Origin: Aestuariivita boseongensis
GTDB taxonomy: Bacteria; Pseudomonadota; Alphaproteobacteria; Rhodobacterales; Rhodobacteraceae
Length of the DNA stretch: 60,419 bases
Assembly: GCF_001262635.1 (NCBI RefSeq)
Contig: NZ_JXYH01000021.1
Coordinates: 1-60,419, forward strand
Direction of reading: 5' to 3'
The notes under the pieces are model-generated. The model was given only the letters and a program-made list of their open reading frames with translations. It had not been told where the DNA came from and did no database searches. A program made the translations under genes and the position numbers. Positions 25,326 to 35,017 of the stretch are shown here, in pieces. The stretch's first letter is position 1, and the number at the start of each line of letters is the position of its first letter.

Positions 25326-25339
25326 TTGATCCAAATCAA
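25326..25339. promoter_or_regulatory. FNR/FnrL-type binding site between tldD and ctaC
   Basis: TTGAT-CCAA-ATCAA is an exact match to the consensus TTGAT-N4-ATCAA of FNR-family regulators. It lies 19 nt upstream of the tldD ATG (minus) and about 146 nt upstream of ctaC (plus). A TTGACG hexamer follows at 25354. In Rhodobacteraceae, FnrL adjusts respiratory genes to oxygen, so control of the aa3 oxidase operon is the natural guess. Confidence 0.7.
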
Positions 25340-25484
25340 GAAAAAGCGTCCGTTTGACGCAAGCTGGGCTCTTTATCTGTGGTGACGAATATGGTTTTTA
25401 GCGTCGCCAAAGACAATGGCGAGGGAACCGATCACGAATCCCTGTCGTAGGAACACCTTCAGGACGCGATCAACCGATCAGGAC

Positions 25485-26330
25485 ATGACAAAGATGAAGA
25501 ACGCATTTTCGCTTGCAGGGCTTTTCGCAGCTCTGTCCACACTGCCCGCCGCTGCGCAGGATTCCCAGATTGTCGGCCGGCCCGTTGACGGCGGCACCGG
25601 TTTTCAGCCTGCCGCGACCGAACTGGCGCGGGATCTGCAATCGCTTGATTGGCTGATCCTGGTGATCATTACGCTGATTTGTATCTTTGTGGTGGGGCTT
25701 CTGGCCTGGTGTATCGTGCGCTTTAACCGCCGTGCGAACCCCAACCCGGCATCGTTCACGCACAACACTCCGGTGGAAATCGCTTGGACCGTGGTGCCGA
25801 TCGTGATTCTGGTGTTCATCGGTGCGTTCTCGCTTCCGGTGCTGTTCAAGCAGCAGGAAATCCCCGAGGGCGACGTGACGATCAAGGTCACCGGATATCA
25901 GTGGTACTGGGGCTATGAATATGTCGATCACGAGTTTTCGTTCGACAGCTTTATGCTGGCCCGCGAAGAACTGGCCGATTACGGCTATACCGACGATCTG
26001 TACCTGCTGGCGACGGACACCCGCGTTGTTGTGCCCGTGGACAAGACCATCGTTATGCAGGTGACTGGCGCCGACGTGATCCACAGCTGGACGATCCCGT
26101 CCTTTGGCGTGAAGCAGGACGCGGTGCCGGGGCGTCTGGCCGAACTGTGGTTCAAGGCCGAGGAAACCGGTATTTACTTTGGCCAGTGTTCTGAGCTTTG
26201 CGGCAAAGACCACGCGTATATGCCCATCACCGTCGAAGTGGTGACGCAGGAAGAATACGACGCATGGCTGCAGGGCGCGATCGAAGAATACGCCGGCAAG
26301 CCCCTGAGCTATCAGGTGGCGTCTAACTAA
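25485..26330 (+). CDS. ctaC: Cytochrome c oxidase subunit II (aa3-type)
   Basis: A ~281-aa protein: signal peptide (residues 1-24, ending PAAAQ), two membrane helices ([20 protein letters not shown] and [20 protein letters not shown], as pieces), then the cupredoxin domain with the CuA centre [15 protein letters not shown] and [15 protein letters not shown]. It accepts electrons from cytochrome c. Two in-frame starts, 25485 and 25494, are possible. ctaD (subunit I) is not in the window, as is usual for this family of genomes. Confidence 0.95.
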   Translation: MTKMKNAFSLAGLFAALSTLPAAAQDSQIVGRPVDGGTGFQPAATELARDLQSLDWLILVIITLICIFVVGLLAWCIVRFNRRANPNPASFTHNTPVEIAWTVVPIVILVFIGAFSLPVLFKQQEIPEGDVTIKVTGYQWYWGYEYVDHEFSFDSFMLAREELADYGYTDDLYLLATDTRVVVPVDKTIVMQVTGADVIHSWTIPSFGVKQDAVPGRLAELWFKAEETGIYFGQCSELCGKDHAYMPITVEVVTQEEYDAWLQGAIEEYAGKPLSYQVASN

Positions 26331-26409
26331 AAGCCTTGCGGCGCGCGACAGGATCGTGCGCCGCAAGCATGTTTTCTGTAGGGGCGCGGGTGCGCCTTGG
26401 GAGCCTGGG

Positions 26410-27357
26410 ATGACAGACGCAAGTTTGAACGGACAGACGCAGTCGCATGAGGCCGAAGCAGGCTTCGGCGATTATTTCGCGCTGCTGAAGCCGCGCGTCA
26501 TGTCGCTGGTTGTCTTCACGGCGCTGGTTGGTCTGTTGGCGGCCCCGATTTCTGTGCACCCGATGATCGCCTTTGCGTCGATCCTGTTCATTGCGGTTGG
26601 GGCAGGGGCCTCTGGCGCGCTGAACATGTGGTGGGATGCCGATATCGACCAGATCATGCGCCGCACCAAGGGTCGTCCGATCCCGGCGGGCAAGGTCGAT
26701 GCGGATGACGCGCTTTACATCGGGCTCGCGCTGTCGGGCCTGTCGGTTGTCATGCTGGCGCTGGCGGCCAATCTGCTGGCCGGGTTCATGCTGGCCTTCA
26801 CCATCTTCTTTTATGCCGTGATCTATTCGATGTGGCTGAAGCGGTCGACGCCGCAGAACATCGTGATCGGCGGCGCTGCGGGAGCGTTTCCGCCGGTGAT
26901 CGGCTGGGTGGTTGCCACCGGGTCGATGAGCCTTGAGCCTTGGCTGATGTTCGCGCTGATCTTCATGTGGACCCCGCCGCATTTCTGGGCGCTGGCGCTG
27001 TTCATGCGGTCGGATTACGACGATGCGGGCGTGCCGATGCTGACGGTGACCCATGGCCGCCGTGTGACGCGCAACAACATCCTGGGCTATACCGTCGTGC
27101 TGGCGGTGCTGGCGGTCGGGACGGCTTTCACCTCGATCGGTGGGCCGATTTATCTGACGGCGGCGGTGATCCTGAACGCTTTGTTCCTGAAAGGCGCTTG
27201 GGATATCTGGCGGCGTGACGAGGTGATCAGCGACGCGGATAATTTCGCGGTTGAAAAGCGGTTCTTCAAACTGTCGCTGCTGTATCTTTTCCTGCATTTC
27301 GGCGCCATTCTGGCCGAGGCCGTTCTGGCGCCCTATGGTCTGGGAGGCTGGTCATGA
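26410..27357 (+). CDS. ctaB: Protoheme IX farnesyltransferase (heme O synthase)
   Basis: A 315-aa UbiA-family membrane prenyltransferase. The prenyl-diphosphate motif [19 protein letters not shown] (near residue 77) and the second aspartate motif [15 protein letters not shown] are present, with about eight membrane helices. It farnesylates heme B to heme O for later conversion to heme A. The start at 26410 follows GGGAGCCTGGG; an upstream ATG at 26356 was rejected. Its stop overlaps the next ATG. Confidence 0.95.
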   Translation: MTDASLNGQTQSHEAEAGFGDYFALLKPRVMSLVVFTALVGLLAAPISVHPMIAFASILFIAVGAGASGALNMWWDADIDQIMRRTKGRPIPAGKVDADDALYIGLALSGLSVVMLALAANLLAGFMLAFTIFFYAVIYSMWLKRSTPQNIVIGGAAGAFPPVIGWVVATGSMSLEPWLMFALIFMWTPPHFWALALFMRSDYDDAGVPMLTVTHGRRVTRNNILGYTVVLAVLAVGTAFTSIGGPIYLTAAVILNALFLKGAWDIWRRDEVISDADNFAVEKRFFKLSLLYLFLHFGAILAEAVLAPYGLGGWS

Positions 27358-27515
27358 GCCTGAAGGTTGAACATGAACTGCACAAACGCCGGTTCAGCCG
27401 CAATGTTGGCGTGGGCCTGACGCTGGTGTTCCTGATCGCGGTGGTTTTTGGCCTGACCGTGGTCAAGGTAACGGGCGGCGATTTTCAGGCGGCGCTTCAG
27501 GGGGTGCAGCAATGA
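27354..27515 (+). CDS. Small membrane protein of the cytochrome oxidase assembly operon (CoxF-like)
   Basis: A 53-aa protein starting [17 protein letters not shown], then one hydrophobic helix ([20 protein letters not shown]) and a short tail. The ATG overlaps the ctaB stop (ATGA), and its TGA overlaps the ctaG ATG, so translation is coupled on both sides. A small one-helix protein at this place between ctaB and ctaG is typical of alphaproteobacterial oxidase operons; its role in assembly is not clear. Confidence 0.8.
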   Translation: MSLKVEHELHKRRFSRNVGVGLTLVFLIAVVFGLTVVKVTGGDFQAALQGVQQ

Positions 27516-28087
27516 AGCTGGACGGCCCCCGCAAAACGGTTCTGCAAACGGTCAGCGTGGTCATCTTCATGGGTGGCTTAGCCTGGGCATCCGTGCCGCT
27601 TTACGACTGGTTCTGCCGGGTGACCGGCTTTGGTGGCGCAACTGACGTGGCCGAGGCTGAATCCGATACGATCCTGGATCAGACGATCAAAGTCCGTTTC
27701 GACGCTTCGCTGGAACGGGGCATGCCCTGGGAATTCCGCCCCGTAGAACGGGAGATGACCTTGCGCATCGGCGAAACGGGGCTGGCCTTTTATGAGGCCT
27801 ACAATCCCACCGACCGCCCCGTCGCAGGATCGGCTGCCTATAACGTGACGCCTTACGAGGCGGGCGGCTTCTTCTACAAGATCCAGTGCTTCTGCTTTGA
27901 AGAGCAGGTGCTGGAACCCGGTGAACGGGTGCAGATGCCGGTGACCTTCTATGTCGATCCCGAACTGGTCGAGGATCGCGACGGTCAATACGTGCACACG
28001 ATCACGCTGTCTTACACATTCTACGAAATCGACCTGCCCGAGAGCTATGCAGCGCTTGGGGCAGAGCCGGACACCACAACAAACTAA
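27512..28087 (+). CDS. ctaG: Cytochrome c oxidase assembly protein CtaG/Cox11
   Basis: A 191-aa protein with one N-terminal membrane anchor ([20 protein letters not shown]) and a periplasmic immunoglobulin-like domain. The copper-binding pair is in [10 protein letters not shown] (near residue 127), and the domain closes with [10 protein letters not shown] and ITLSYTFYE. It delivers copper to CuB of subunit I. It overlaps the preceding small gene by 4 nt. Confidence 0.95.
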   Translation: MKLDGPRKTVLQTVSVVIFMGGLAWASVPLYDWFCRVTGFGGATDVAEAESDTILDQTIKVRFDASLERGMPWEFRPVEREMTLRIGETGLAFYEAYNPTDRPVAGSAAYNVTPYEAGGFFYKIQCFCFEEQVLEPGERVQMPVTFYVDPELVEDRDGQYVHTITLSYTFYEIDLPESYAALGAEPDTTTN

Positions 28088-28115
28088 TAAGCTTGGGCTA
28101 AAGGGACACTACGAC

Positions 28116-28937
28116 ATGGCGCATGCAAAAAATCACGACTATCACATTCTGAACCCCTCGATCTGGCCTCTGATCGGCGCGGTCTCGGCCTTCGTCATGC
28201 TGTTTGGCGCGGTGCTGTGGATGAAAGGTATCACTCCGTTCATGTTCCTGATCGGCTTTGTCGCCGTTCTGTATACCATGTTCGGCTGGTGGACCGACGT
28301 TGTGGCCGAAAGCCGTCAGGGGGATCACACGCCCGTCGTACGGATCGGCCTGCGGTACGGTTTTGTGCTGTTCATCATGTCCGAAGTGATGTTCTTCGCG
28401 GCCTGGTTCTGGAGCTTCTTCAAACACGCCATCTATCCGATGAGCGAATATGTCGGCACCGAATATGTCCAGCCCGAGATCTATCACGTGGATGCGTTCC
28501 ACCTGCCGCTGATCAACACGCTGATCCTGCTGCTGTCGGGCTGTGCCGTCACCTGGGCGCACCACGCGCTAGTGCATGAGAACAACCGCAAGGACCTGGT
28601 TTGGGGATTGGGCATCTCGATCATCCTGGGCATCGCCTTTACCGCGCTTCAGGCGTATGAATATTCCTACCTGCTGTATCAGGGCTGGGAATTCGGCAAT
28701 GACAAGTTCTTCTCGAACTTCTTCATGGCGACGGGCTTCCACGGTGTGCATGTGATCATCGGGACGATCTTCCTGTTCGTCTGCTGGCTGCGTGCAATGA
28801 AGGGCCATTTCACGCCTGACAAGCATGTGGGCTTCGAGGCTGCGGCCTGGTACTGGCACTTCGTTGATGTTGTCTGGCTGTTCCTGTTCTTCGCCGTCTA
28901 TATCTGGGGCGTGGCGCAGATGCCCGGCGCGCATTAA
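28116..28937 (+). CDS. ctaE: Cytochrome c oxidase subunit III
   Basis: A 273-aa protein with seven membrane helices. Marks include [37 protein letters not shown], the conserved [14 protein letters not shown] and the C-terminal [16 protein letters not shown] (each a family signature). The start [12 protein letters not shown] follows AAGGGACA. It is part of the aa3 oxidase and ends before a strong terminator. Confidence 0.96.
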   Translation: MAHAKNHDYHILNPSIWPLIGAVSAFVMLFGAVLWMKGITPFMFLIGFVAVLYTMFGWWTDVVAESRQGDHTPVVRIGLRYGFVLFIMSEVMFFAAWFWSFFKHAIYPMSEYVGTEYVQPEIYHVDAFHLPLINTLILLLSGCAVTWAHHALVHENNRKDLVWGLGISIILGIAFTALQAYEYSYLLYQGWEFGNDKFFSNFFMATGFHGVHVIIGTIFLFVCWLRAMKGHFTPDKHVGFEAAAWYWHFVDVVWLFLFFAVYIWGVAQMPGAH

Positions 28938-28961
28938 CAGGCGCGTCTGAGCGAAAATAAG

Positions 28962-28990
28962 AAAAGCGCGCGGCTTCCGCGCGCTTTTTC
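28962..28990. terminator. Intrinsic terminator after ctaE
   Basis: A perfect 10-bp stem, AAGCGCGCGG (28964-28973) with CCGCGCGCTT (28977-28986), with a 3-nt loop, is followed by TTT in the plus direction and preceded by AAAA. It separates the oxidase genes from SURF1 and can work on both strands. Confidence 0.8.
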
Positions 28991-29013
28991 ATGCCAGGGA
29001 GGGCACGGCTGCG

Positions 29014-29685
29014 ATGGGCCGGTTGATGTTTCTTCTGATTTTCGGGCTGACCGGCGCGGGCATTCTGATCTCGCTGGGGGTCTGGCAGGTTCAGCGTCTG
29101 GCCTGGAAGGAAGGCGTCCTGTCCGAGATCGAGGCGCGCATCGACGCCGCGCCCGTGGCGCTGCCTGAAACTGTCGATCCCGAAGCTGACCGGTACCTGC
29201 CGGTTGAAGTGTCAGGCCGGTTCCTGCCCGGTGAAATTCATGTGCTGGTCTCGATCAAACGGGTTGGCCCGGGTTTCCTGATCATTGCCCCCTTCGAAAC
29301 CGAGACAGGTCGCCGCATTCTTGTCGACCGGGGTTTTGTCCCCTCAGACGCCAAGGCCGCGCCCCGTACGCTTGGCCCCGAGACGGTGACGGGCAATCTG
29401 CACTGGCCGCGCGAGACCGACAGTTACACGCCAGACCCGGATCTTGAGGCCAACACCTGGTTCGCCCGCGAAGTCCCGGACATGGCTGCGCATCTGGACA
29501 CGGATGAGGTTCTGCTGATCGCCAGATCGGAAACCGATCCCGCGATCAGACCGATACCGGTGGACACTGCTGGTATTCCGAACGATCACTTGCAATATGC
29601 CATCACGTGGTTCTCGCTTGCGGCGATCTGGATCATGATGACCGCTCTATTCCTCTGGCGTTCGCGCGCCCCAAGACAGGCCTGA
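29014..29685 (+). CDS. SURF1-family cytochrome oxidase assembly protein
   Basis: A 223-aa protein with an N-terminal helix (LMFLLIFGLTGAGILISLGVWQVQRL in two parts), a periplasmic domain with GRFLPGEIHVL and RILVDRGFVP, and a C-terminal helix (NDHLQYAITWFSLAAIWIMM). This two-helix architecture and the LGxWQxxRLxWK start are typical of SURF1, which helps to insert heme A. The start has AGGGAGGG upstream. thrC begins 5 nt after its stop. Confidence 0.9.
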   Translation: MGRLMFLLIFGLTGAGILISLGVWQVQRLAWKEGVLSEIEARIDAAPVALPETVDPEADRYLPVEVSGRFLPGEIHVLVSIKRVGPGFLIIAPFETETGRRILVDRGFVPSDAKAAPRTLGPETVTGNLHWPRETDSYTPDPDLEANTWFAREVPDMAAHLDTDEVLLIARSETDPAIRPIPVDTAGIPNDHLQYAITWFSLAAIWIMMTALFLWRSRAPRQA

Positions 29686-29690
29686 AGACA

Positions 29691-31079
29691 ATGAGATATG
29701 TTTCCACCCGCGGCGCCGCGCCCGAGCTGAGTTTTGACGAGGCGATGCTGACCGGCCTTGCGCGCGATGGCGGGCTGTATGTACCGGCCGAGATCCCGCA
29801 GATGAGCGCGGCGGATATCAAGGCGCTGGCCGGTCTGCCTTATGAGGAGGTGGCCTTCCGCGTGATGCGCCCCTTCGTGGGCGAGGCGTTCTCGGACGAG
29901 GATTTCTGGGGCTGTATCACCCGCGCCTATGCCGGGTTCGGCCATGCCGCCCGCGCGCCGCTGAAGCAGCTGAACGAGAACCATTTCCTGCTTGAGCTGT
30001 TCCACGGGCCTACCCTGGCCTTCAAGGATTTCGCCATGCAGCTGATTGGCCAGCTGTTCGAGACCGAACTCACCCGTCGCGGCGAAAAGGTGACGATCGT
30101 TGGTGCGACCTCGGGCGATACCGGGTCAGCGGCGATCGAGGCGTTCCGGGGTCTGGATGCGGTTGACGTGTTCATCCTGTTCCCCCACGGCCGCGTCAGC
30201 GAAGTGCAGCGCCGCCAGATGACCACCCCGTCCGAAGCGAATGTCCACGCGCTGGCTTTGGATGGTGATTTCGACGATTGCCAGGCGCGCGTGAAGGATA
30301 TGTTCAACGATTTCGCCTTCCGCGACGCGGTGGGGCTGGCCGGTGTGAATTCGATCAACTGGGCGCGGGTTCTGGCGCAGGTTGTCTATTACTTCTCGTC
30401 CGCTGTCAGCCTGGGCGCGCCGCATCGGGAGGTGTCCTTCACCGTGCCCACCGGCAACTTCGGCGATATTTTCGCGGGCTACATCGCCAAGCGCATGGGT
30501 CTGCCCATCGACAAGCTGGTGGTGGCCACGAACCAGAATGACATTCTGCACCGCTGCCTGACGGGGCAGGGCTATCACAAGGGCGACACCATCCCCTCGA
30601 TCAGCCCGTCGATGGATATTCAGGTCAGCTCGAATTTCGAACGTGCCCTGTTCGATGCCTATGGCCGCGATGGCAAGGCCGTGGCGCAACTGATGGACGA
30701 GCTGAAACAGGGCGGGTTCGAGGTAAGCCAGGGTGCGCTTCAGGCTCTGCAGGAAATCTACAGCTCGGGCCGGGTGTCGGAAGACGAAACCAAGGCCGCC
30801 ATCGGCGTATGGCTCAAATCAAGCGGTGAACTTCTGTGCCCGCATTCGGCCATCGGCGTACAGGTGGGCGAAGACCAGCGCGAGGCGGCCATTCCGATGA
30901 TCACTTTGGCCACCGCGCATCCGGCGAAGTTCCCCGCTGCCGTGGAAGAGGCCAGCGGTGTACATCCCCCTCTTCCCCCGCGCATGGCGGACCTGTATGA
31001 CAGGCCGGAACGCGTGACCCGGATCGCCAATGATCTGGCCGCGATCGAAGATCATATCAGGGACGCGCGCGCCAAGTGA
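29691..31079 (+). CDS. thrC: Threonine synthase
   Basis: A 462-aa PLP enzyme. N-terminal MRYVSTRGAAPELSFDEAML is typical of the long-form ThrC. The PLP lysine lies in GPTLAFKDFAMQL (near residue 110), and ATSGDTGSAAIEAF forms the phosphate-binding loop. It makes threonine from O-phosphohomoserine. A longer frame from 29607 was rejected because it overlaps SURF1. Its TGA overlaps the GTG of the next gene. Confidence 0.95.
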   Translation: MRYVSTRGAAPELSFDEAMLTGLARDGGLYVPAEIPQMSAADIKALAGLPYEEVAFRVMRPFVGEAFSDEDFWGCITRAYAGFGHAARAPLKQLNENHFLLELFHGPTLAFKDFAMQLIGQLFETELTRRGEKVTIVGATSGDTGSAAIEAFRGLDAVDVFILFPHGRVSEVQRRQMTTPSEANVHALALDGDFDDCQARVKDMFNDFAFRDAVGLAGVNSINWARVLAQVVYYFSSAVSLGAPHREVSFTVPTGNFGDIFAGYIAKRMGLPIDKLVVATNQNDILHRCLTGQGYHKGDTIPSISPSMDIQVSSNFERALFDAYGRDGKAVAQLMDELKQGGFEVSQGALQALQEIYSSGRVSEDETKAAIGVWLKSSGELLCPHSAIGVQVGEDQREAAIPMITLATAHPAKFPAAVEEASGVHPPLPPRMADLYDRPERVTRIANDLAAIEDHIRDARAK

Positions 31080-32338
31080 CAGTCAGGCAACACACCTTTC
31101 CCAACGGGTTCCGTATCGTCACGGAACACATGCCGTCGATGAAATCTGCCGCCATCGGCATCTGGGTGACCGCGGGCGGCCGCCACGAGCGGCTGGAACA
31201 GAACGGCATCGCGCATTTCCTTGAACATATGGCGTTCAAGGGCACGACGCGGCGCAGCGCGCTGCAGATCGCCGAGGCGATCGAGGATGTGGGCGGATAC
31301 ATCAACGCCTATACCTCGCGCGAGGTGACGGCCTATTATGCGCGTGTGCTGGAAAACGACGTGGCGCTGGCATTGGATGTGATCGCCGATATCGTGCTGA
31401 ACCCGGTCTTCGATCCGGCCGAGATCGAGATCGAACGCGGCGTGATCCTGCAGGAAATCGGTCAGGCCTATGACACGCCCGACGATGTGATCTTCGATTG
31501 GCTGCAGGAAGAAAGCTATCGCGATCAGCCTTTGGGCCGCACGATCCTTGGCCCGTCCGAGCGCGTGCGCGCCTTCTCGCGCAAGGATCTGTCGGCTTTT
31601 GTCGGGGAACATTACGGCCCCGGTCAGATGATATTGTCGGCAGCCGGGTCGGTTGATCATGAGGCGCTCGTCGAACTGGCGGGCCGGTATTTCGCCGATC
31701 TGTCCCCACGCAGCAGGGGCGAGGCCGCGCCCGCCCGGTTCACCGGGGGCGAAGCGCGCAAGGACAAGAAGCTTGAACAGGCCCATTTCGCATTGGCCTT
31801 TGAAAGCCCCGGTTATCGCGATGACGCGATTTATACCGCGCAGATCTATTCCAGCGCGCTAGGCGGCGGCATGTCCTCGCGCCTCTTCCAGGAGGTGCGG
31901 GAACGGCGCGGCCTGTGCTATACGATCTTCGCGCAGACCGGCGCTTATGCCGATACCGGCACGACGACGATCTATGCAGGGACGTCTGGCGATCAGATCG
32001 CGGAACTGGCCCATATCACCATCGACGAGATGAAACGCGCCGCCGACACGATGAGCCCCGAAGAGGTCGCCCGCGCACGGGCGCAGATGAAGGCCGGTAT
32101 GCTGATGGGGCTGGAAAGCCCGTCGAACCGTGCCGAACGGCTGGCGCGGCTGGTGCAGATCTGGGGCGAAGTGCCCAGCCTAGACGACACCATCGCGCGG
32201 ATCGACGCGGTCACCACCGGCGATGTGCGCGAGTTCGCGGAACGGATGGCAGCGGAGGCACCGGCGGCCCTTGCGCTTTACGGGCCCGTCGGCAAGGCGC
32301 CTGGTCTCGATGCCCTCACCGAAAGGCGCGCGGCCTAA
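31076..32338 (+). CDS. M16-family zinc peptidase (processing-peptidase-like)
   Basis: A 420-aa M16 peptidase starting with GTG, overlapping the thrC stop by 4 nt. The inverted zinc motif HxxEH is in NGIAHFLEHMAFKGT (near residue 46), and the third ligand glutamate lies in ERGVILQEI (near residue 122). The C-terminal half carries LGGGMSSRLFQEVRERRGLCY, the partner domain of the clamshell fold. Bacterial relatives resemble the mitochondrial processing peptidase. The thrC-M16 pairing is, as I recall, common in Rhodobacteraceae. Confidence 0.92.
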   Translation: MTVRQHTFPNGFRIVTEHMPSMKSAAIGIWVTAGGRHERLEQNGIAHFLEHMAFKGTTRRSALQIAEAIEDVGGYINAYTSREVTAYYARVLENDVALALDVIADIVLNPVFDPAEIEIERGVILQEIGQAYDTPDDVIFDWLQEESYRDQPLGRTILGPSERVRAFSRKDLSAFVGEHYGPGQMILSAAGSVDHEALVELAGRYFADLSPRSRGEAAPARFTGGEARKDKKLEQAHFALAFESPGYRDDAIYTAQIYSSALGGGMSSRLFQEVRERRGLCYTIFAQTGAYADTGTTTIYAGTSGDQIAELAHITIDEMKRAADTMSPEEVARARAQMKAGMLMGLESPSNRAERLARLVQIWGEVPSLDDTIARIDAVTTGDVREFAERMAAEAPAALALYGPVGKAPGLDALTERRAA

Positions 32339-32355
32339 CCTGTGAGCGCTGATTG

Positions 32356-32940
32356 ATGCTTCTGTCGAAACGCAAAGTGAAGATCGAGACGGACCGCCTC
32401 ACGCTGCGCCCGCCTACCCATTCCGATTTTCGAGCCTGGTCGGCGCTGCGCCGCGAAAGCATGGATTTTCTTGTCCCCTGGGAGCCGGAATGGGCGGACG
32501 ACCACCTCACCCGCAAGGCGTTCACGAACCGGGTTTATTGGGCCAGCCGATCGATCGCCAGCGGCTCGGCGCTGCCACTGTTCATGATCCGCCGCGCCGA
32601 TGACATGCTGGTGGGCGCGATCACCCTGGACAATATCCGCCGCGGCCCTGCGCAGGCGGGCACGCTGGGATACTGGACGGGCGCGCCCCATGCACGCGAG
32701 GGCTATATGCGCGAAGCCATCGGTGCGGTGGTGCACCATGCTTTCACGCGGCTTGACCTGAGCCGGATCGAAGCCGCCTGCCTGCCTGAAAACAAGGCCT
32801 CCCGCGGGCTGCTGGAGGCATCGGGTTTCAAATATGAAGGCGTCGCCCAGTCCTATCTCCAGATCGCCGGGCGTTGGCGCACGCATGTGCTTTATGCCGC
32901 GCTCCGATCGGACCGTCGCGGCAAGACGGATGCGGGGTGA
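32356..32940 (+). CDS. GNAT-family N-acetyltransferase (RimJ/RimL-like)
   Basis: A 194-aa acetyltransferase: IETDRLTLRPPTHSDFRAW at the N-terminus, the acetyl-CoA segment LGYWTGAPHAREGYMREAI (near residue 115) and the closing LSRIEAACLPENKASRGLL and FKYEG. These match the RimJ type that acetylates protein N-termini, though the target is not evident. The ATG at 32356 is preceded by a TTG that could also be used. It ends before an inverted-repeat element. Confidence 0.88.
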   Translation: MLLSKRKVKIETDRLTLRPPTHSDFRAWSALRRESMDFLVPWEPEWADDHLTRKAFTNRVYWASRSIASGSALPLFMIRRADDMLVGAITLDNIRRGPAQAGTLGYWTGAPHAREGYMREAIGAVVHHAFTRLDLSRIEAACLPENKASRGLLEASGFKYEGVAQSYLQIAGRWRTHVLYAALRSDRRGKTDAG

Positions 32941-32943
32941 CAG

Positions 32944-33005
32944 GGGTATTTATGGCCAGAAAGAAGCGGCAGCGTGCTCCTGCTTCTTTCTGGCAAAAAA
33001 TACCC
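32944..33005. repeat. Long inverted repeat and bidirectional terminator (intergenic repeat, copy 2)
   Basis: An outer 8-bp arm GGGTATTT (32944-32951) pairs with AAATACCC (32998-33005), and an inner 13-bp arm GCCAGAAAGAAGC (32955-32967) pairs with GCTTCTTTCTGGC (32982-32994), with a 3x3 mismatch and a 14-nt loop. It lies between two convergent genes, 17 nt from the stop of the second, and the A-run at 32995-33000 gives a T-run on the minus strand. The left arm recurs at 57510-57533. Confidence 0.75.
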
Positions 33006-33021
33006 GACACAACGGTTCTGT

Positions 33022-34326
33022 TCAGCCCAGCACCGAAAAACTAGACTCGGCGTTGATGGGCCGTTTGCGGGAATAAAAGCCTACGTCGATGTCGCGCTGC
33101 AGATAGGGCAGCGTGAACTGCAGCGGGTTGGCATCGTGATCATTGCCAGCCTCGCAATACCCAACCAGTGCCGTCATCATCTTCCCGGCAATGGGCGCGT
33201 TCTTGTACTGGTTACCGCTGGTCCCGCAGGCCATGTAATACCCACCAAGGCTGGAGGCGTCGTAAATCGGAATCCAGTCGGTGGAAGCGTCATAAAGGTC
33301 AACCACCCCTTTCATCCGGCTGGGAATGCCCAGTGCGGGCACGCGCTGGGCGTAGCGCATAGCCTGCGTCGTCCATTGATCGGAGAAGTCCCGGTCATAG
33401 TCCGTGTCGCTGTCCACCCAGTGATGCGTGTCACATGCGGGATCTTCTGATCCGATCAGGATGTGATTTCCATGTTCGGGCCGGACATAGCAGGCGATGT
33501 CGCTGTCCGACACGATGGTGCCCCGGTTTTCGAAATCAAAGCCTTCGGGGGCTGGCACGTGCACGACCTCCTGCCGCAGGGGCCGGGTCTGGATCGTCAT
33601 CTCGTCCGCGACGCCGGCCATGTCGTTGATCCGCGCGGATCCTGGACCGGCCACGTTGATCACCACGGGAGCATGGATTTCCTCTCCGGTGGAGAGTTTC
33701 ACGCCCTTCACCCGGCCGCCGTCCTGCAGGATCTCAACGACTTCCGCGCCGCCGCGCATCTGCGCGCCATGTTGTGCAGCCGCTGCCATCAGGTTCTGTG
33801 CAGATAGGGCAGGATCCGTCACATAGCCTGCGTTGGGCCAGAACACCGCGCCGCCCATACGGCTGCCATTCGGCTGACCGAAGTCCGGATCATCCAGGCG
33901 CCTGGCCGGCGCGTAGCTGTCCAGAGAATAGATCGGCAGGCGGGCCTGCACATCCTCGGCCGAAAGCTCCTCGAACGGGCAGTTCAGCGCTGCGGAAAAC
34001 TCCATGTGTTTTTCGAGGAACCCGTTGGCCGCCGTTTTCATCGTCAGGCAGCCAACCTCGCGGAACTGGGCCAGCGGGGTGCCGTCCGGCAGGCGCAGAT
34101 AGTCGGCCCAGTCGCGCCAGTAGTGATAGCCTTCCCACGCCAAAGCGGTCCCGTCATAGGTGGAGTAATGCATCCGCACGATCGCGCAGGAGCCGGCGGT
34201 TGATCCGTGGCCCGGCTGCGCATTGCGATCCAGCGACAGGGTGTTCCAACCGGCGTTGGACATCTCGAAGGCGATGGCCGCACCGATGACGCCGGTGCCG
34301 ATGATGATGACGTCAGGATGGGGCAT
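33022..34326 (-). CDS. FAD-dependent oxidoreductase, DAO superfamily (sarcosine oxidase-like)
   Basis: A 434-aa flavoprotein. The FAD-binding motif is VIIIGTGVIGAAIAFEMS (residues 6-23) with ERN-type acidic end (LSLDRNAQPGHGSTAG). The C-terminal part has the substrate-domain segments DWIPIYDASSLGGYYMACGTSGNQYKNAP (in pieces). It resembles sarcosine oxidase beta-like enzymes that oxidise N-methyl or N-alkyl amino acids; the substrate is not known. The start at 34326 follows AAGGAAG. It overlaps the TetR gene by 14 nt and ends the four-gene operon. Confidence 0.85.
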   Translation of the reverse strand: MPHPDVIIIGTGVIGAAIAFEMSNAGWNTLSLDRNAQPGHGSTAGSCAIVRMHYSTYDGTALAWEGYHYWRDWADYLRLPDGTPLAQFREVGCLTMKTAANGFLEKHMEFSAALNCPFEELSAEDVQARLPIYSLDSYAPARRLDDPDFGQPNGSRMGGAVFWPNAGYVTDPALSAQNLMAAAAQHGAQMRGGAEVVEILQDGGRVKGVKLSTGEEIHAPVVINVAGPGSARINDMAGVADEMTIQTRPLRQEVVHVPAPEGFDFENRGTIVSDSDIACYVRPEHGNHILIGSEDPACDTHHWVDSDTDYDRDFSDQWTTQAMRYAQRVPALGIPSRMKGVVDLYDASTDWIPIYDASSLGGYYMACGTSGNQYKNAPIAGKMMTALVGYCEAGNDHDANPLQFTLPYLQRDIDVGFYSRKRPINAESSFSVLG

Positions 34327-35017
34327 GAGGGTCTTCCTTTTCCGAGAACGCTGCGAATTGGCGGGCGTAGGCGTTGAAATCCTCGACCTCGCCGGGTTGA
34401 GGTTCAACCCCGGCAAAGACCCGCAGATATTCCGGCACACGCGCCAGGCGGCGTGCGCCGGGTTCGGGTTTGCCTGCGAAATCATAGCCAAGCTGCATGT
34501 AATACAGAACCTTTGCCCGTGTTTCGGCCTCGTATTCAGGATAGCCGTGGCGTTCAAACATGCGCCGGAGGGCAGTTTCGCGCATCACGTCGGACGCATC
34601 GAGCGCCGCGCGCACCCGCGCATCCCGCCGCGCCCAGTCGCGCACGGCGAAATCCAGTGCGGTGTCAAAAAGCGCGGGGTTCGCCGTGCAGCGAAAGACA
34701 TTGCAGATAGCGGCGGTGATCGTTGGGGCCGGTGCGTCGGCCTGGGCCACCATGGCGGCGGTGTTGCGGTCTTCCCAATAGGACAGGAGCGCGTCCAGAA
34801 GATCCTGCCGCGATCCGAAATACCAGTAGAAGGACGAGCGTGACACGCCCATCCGGTCGGCCAGAGTGAGGATCTTCACCCGGTCGGCCCCGTGGCGGAT
34901 CAGGACATCCATCGCGGTGTCGATCCAGTCCTGCCGGGTGACCTTGATGTTGCCTGACAGCGGTTCCCGCTTTGGGTCGTCGCGGTGCAGAACGGGGTTG
35001 CGCAAGTCCCGGTTCAT
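34313..35017 (-). CDS. TetR-family transcriptional regulator
   Basis: A 234-aa protein. The HTH domain is at residues ~28-80 (DWIDTAMDVLIRHGADRVKI, LTLADRMGVSRSSFYWYFGS, RQDLLDALLSYWEDR), followed by an all-helical ligand domain. The start at 35017 (MNRDLRNPVLHRDD) overlaps the MttB-like stop by 4 nt. Its position inside the operon suggests autoregulation of the demethylation genes; palindromes upstream of the first gene (39015-39032) are candidate operators. Confidence 0.9.
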   Translation of the reverse strand: MNRDLRNPVLHRDDPKREPLSGNIKVTRQDWIDTAMDVLIRHGADRVKILTLADRMGVSRSSFYWYFGSRQDLLDALLSYWEDRNTAAMVAQADAPAPTITAAICNVFRCTANPALFDTALDFAVRDWARRDARVRAALDASDVMRETALRRMFERHGYPEYEAETRAKVLYYMQLGYDFAGKPEPGARRLARVPEYLRVFAGVEPQPGEVEDFNAYARQFAAFSEKEDPHAPS

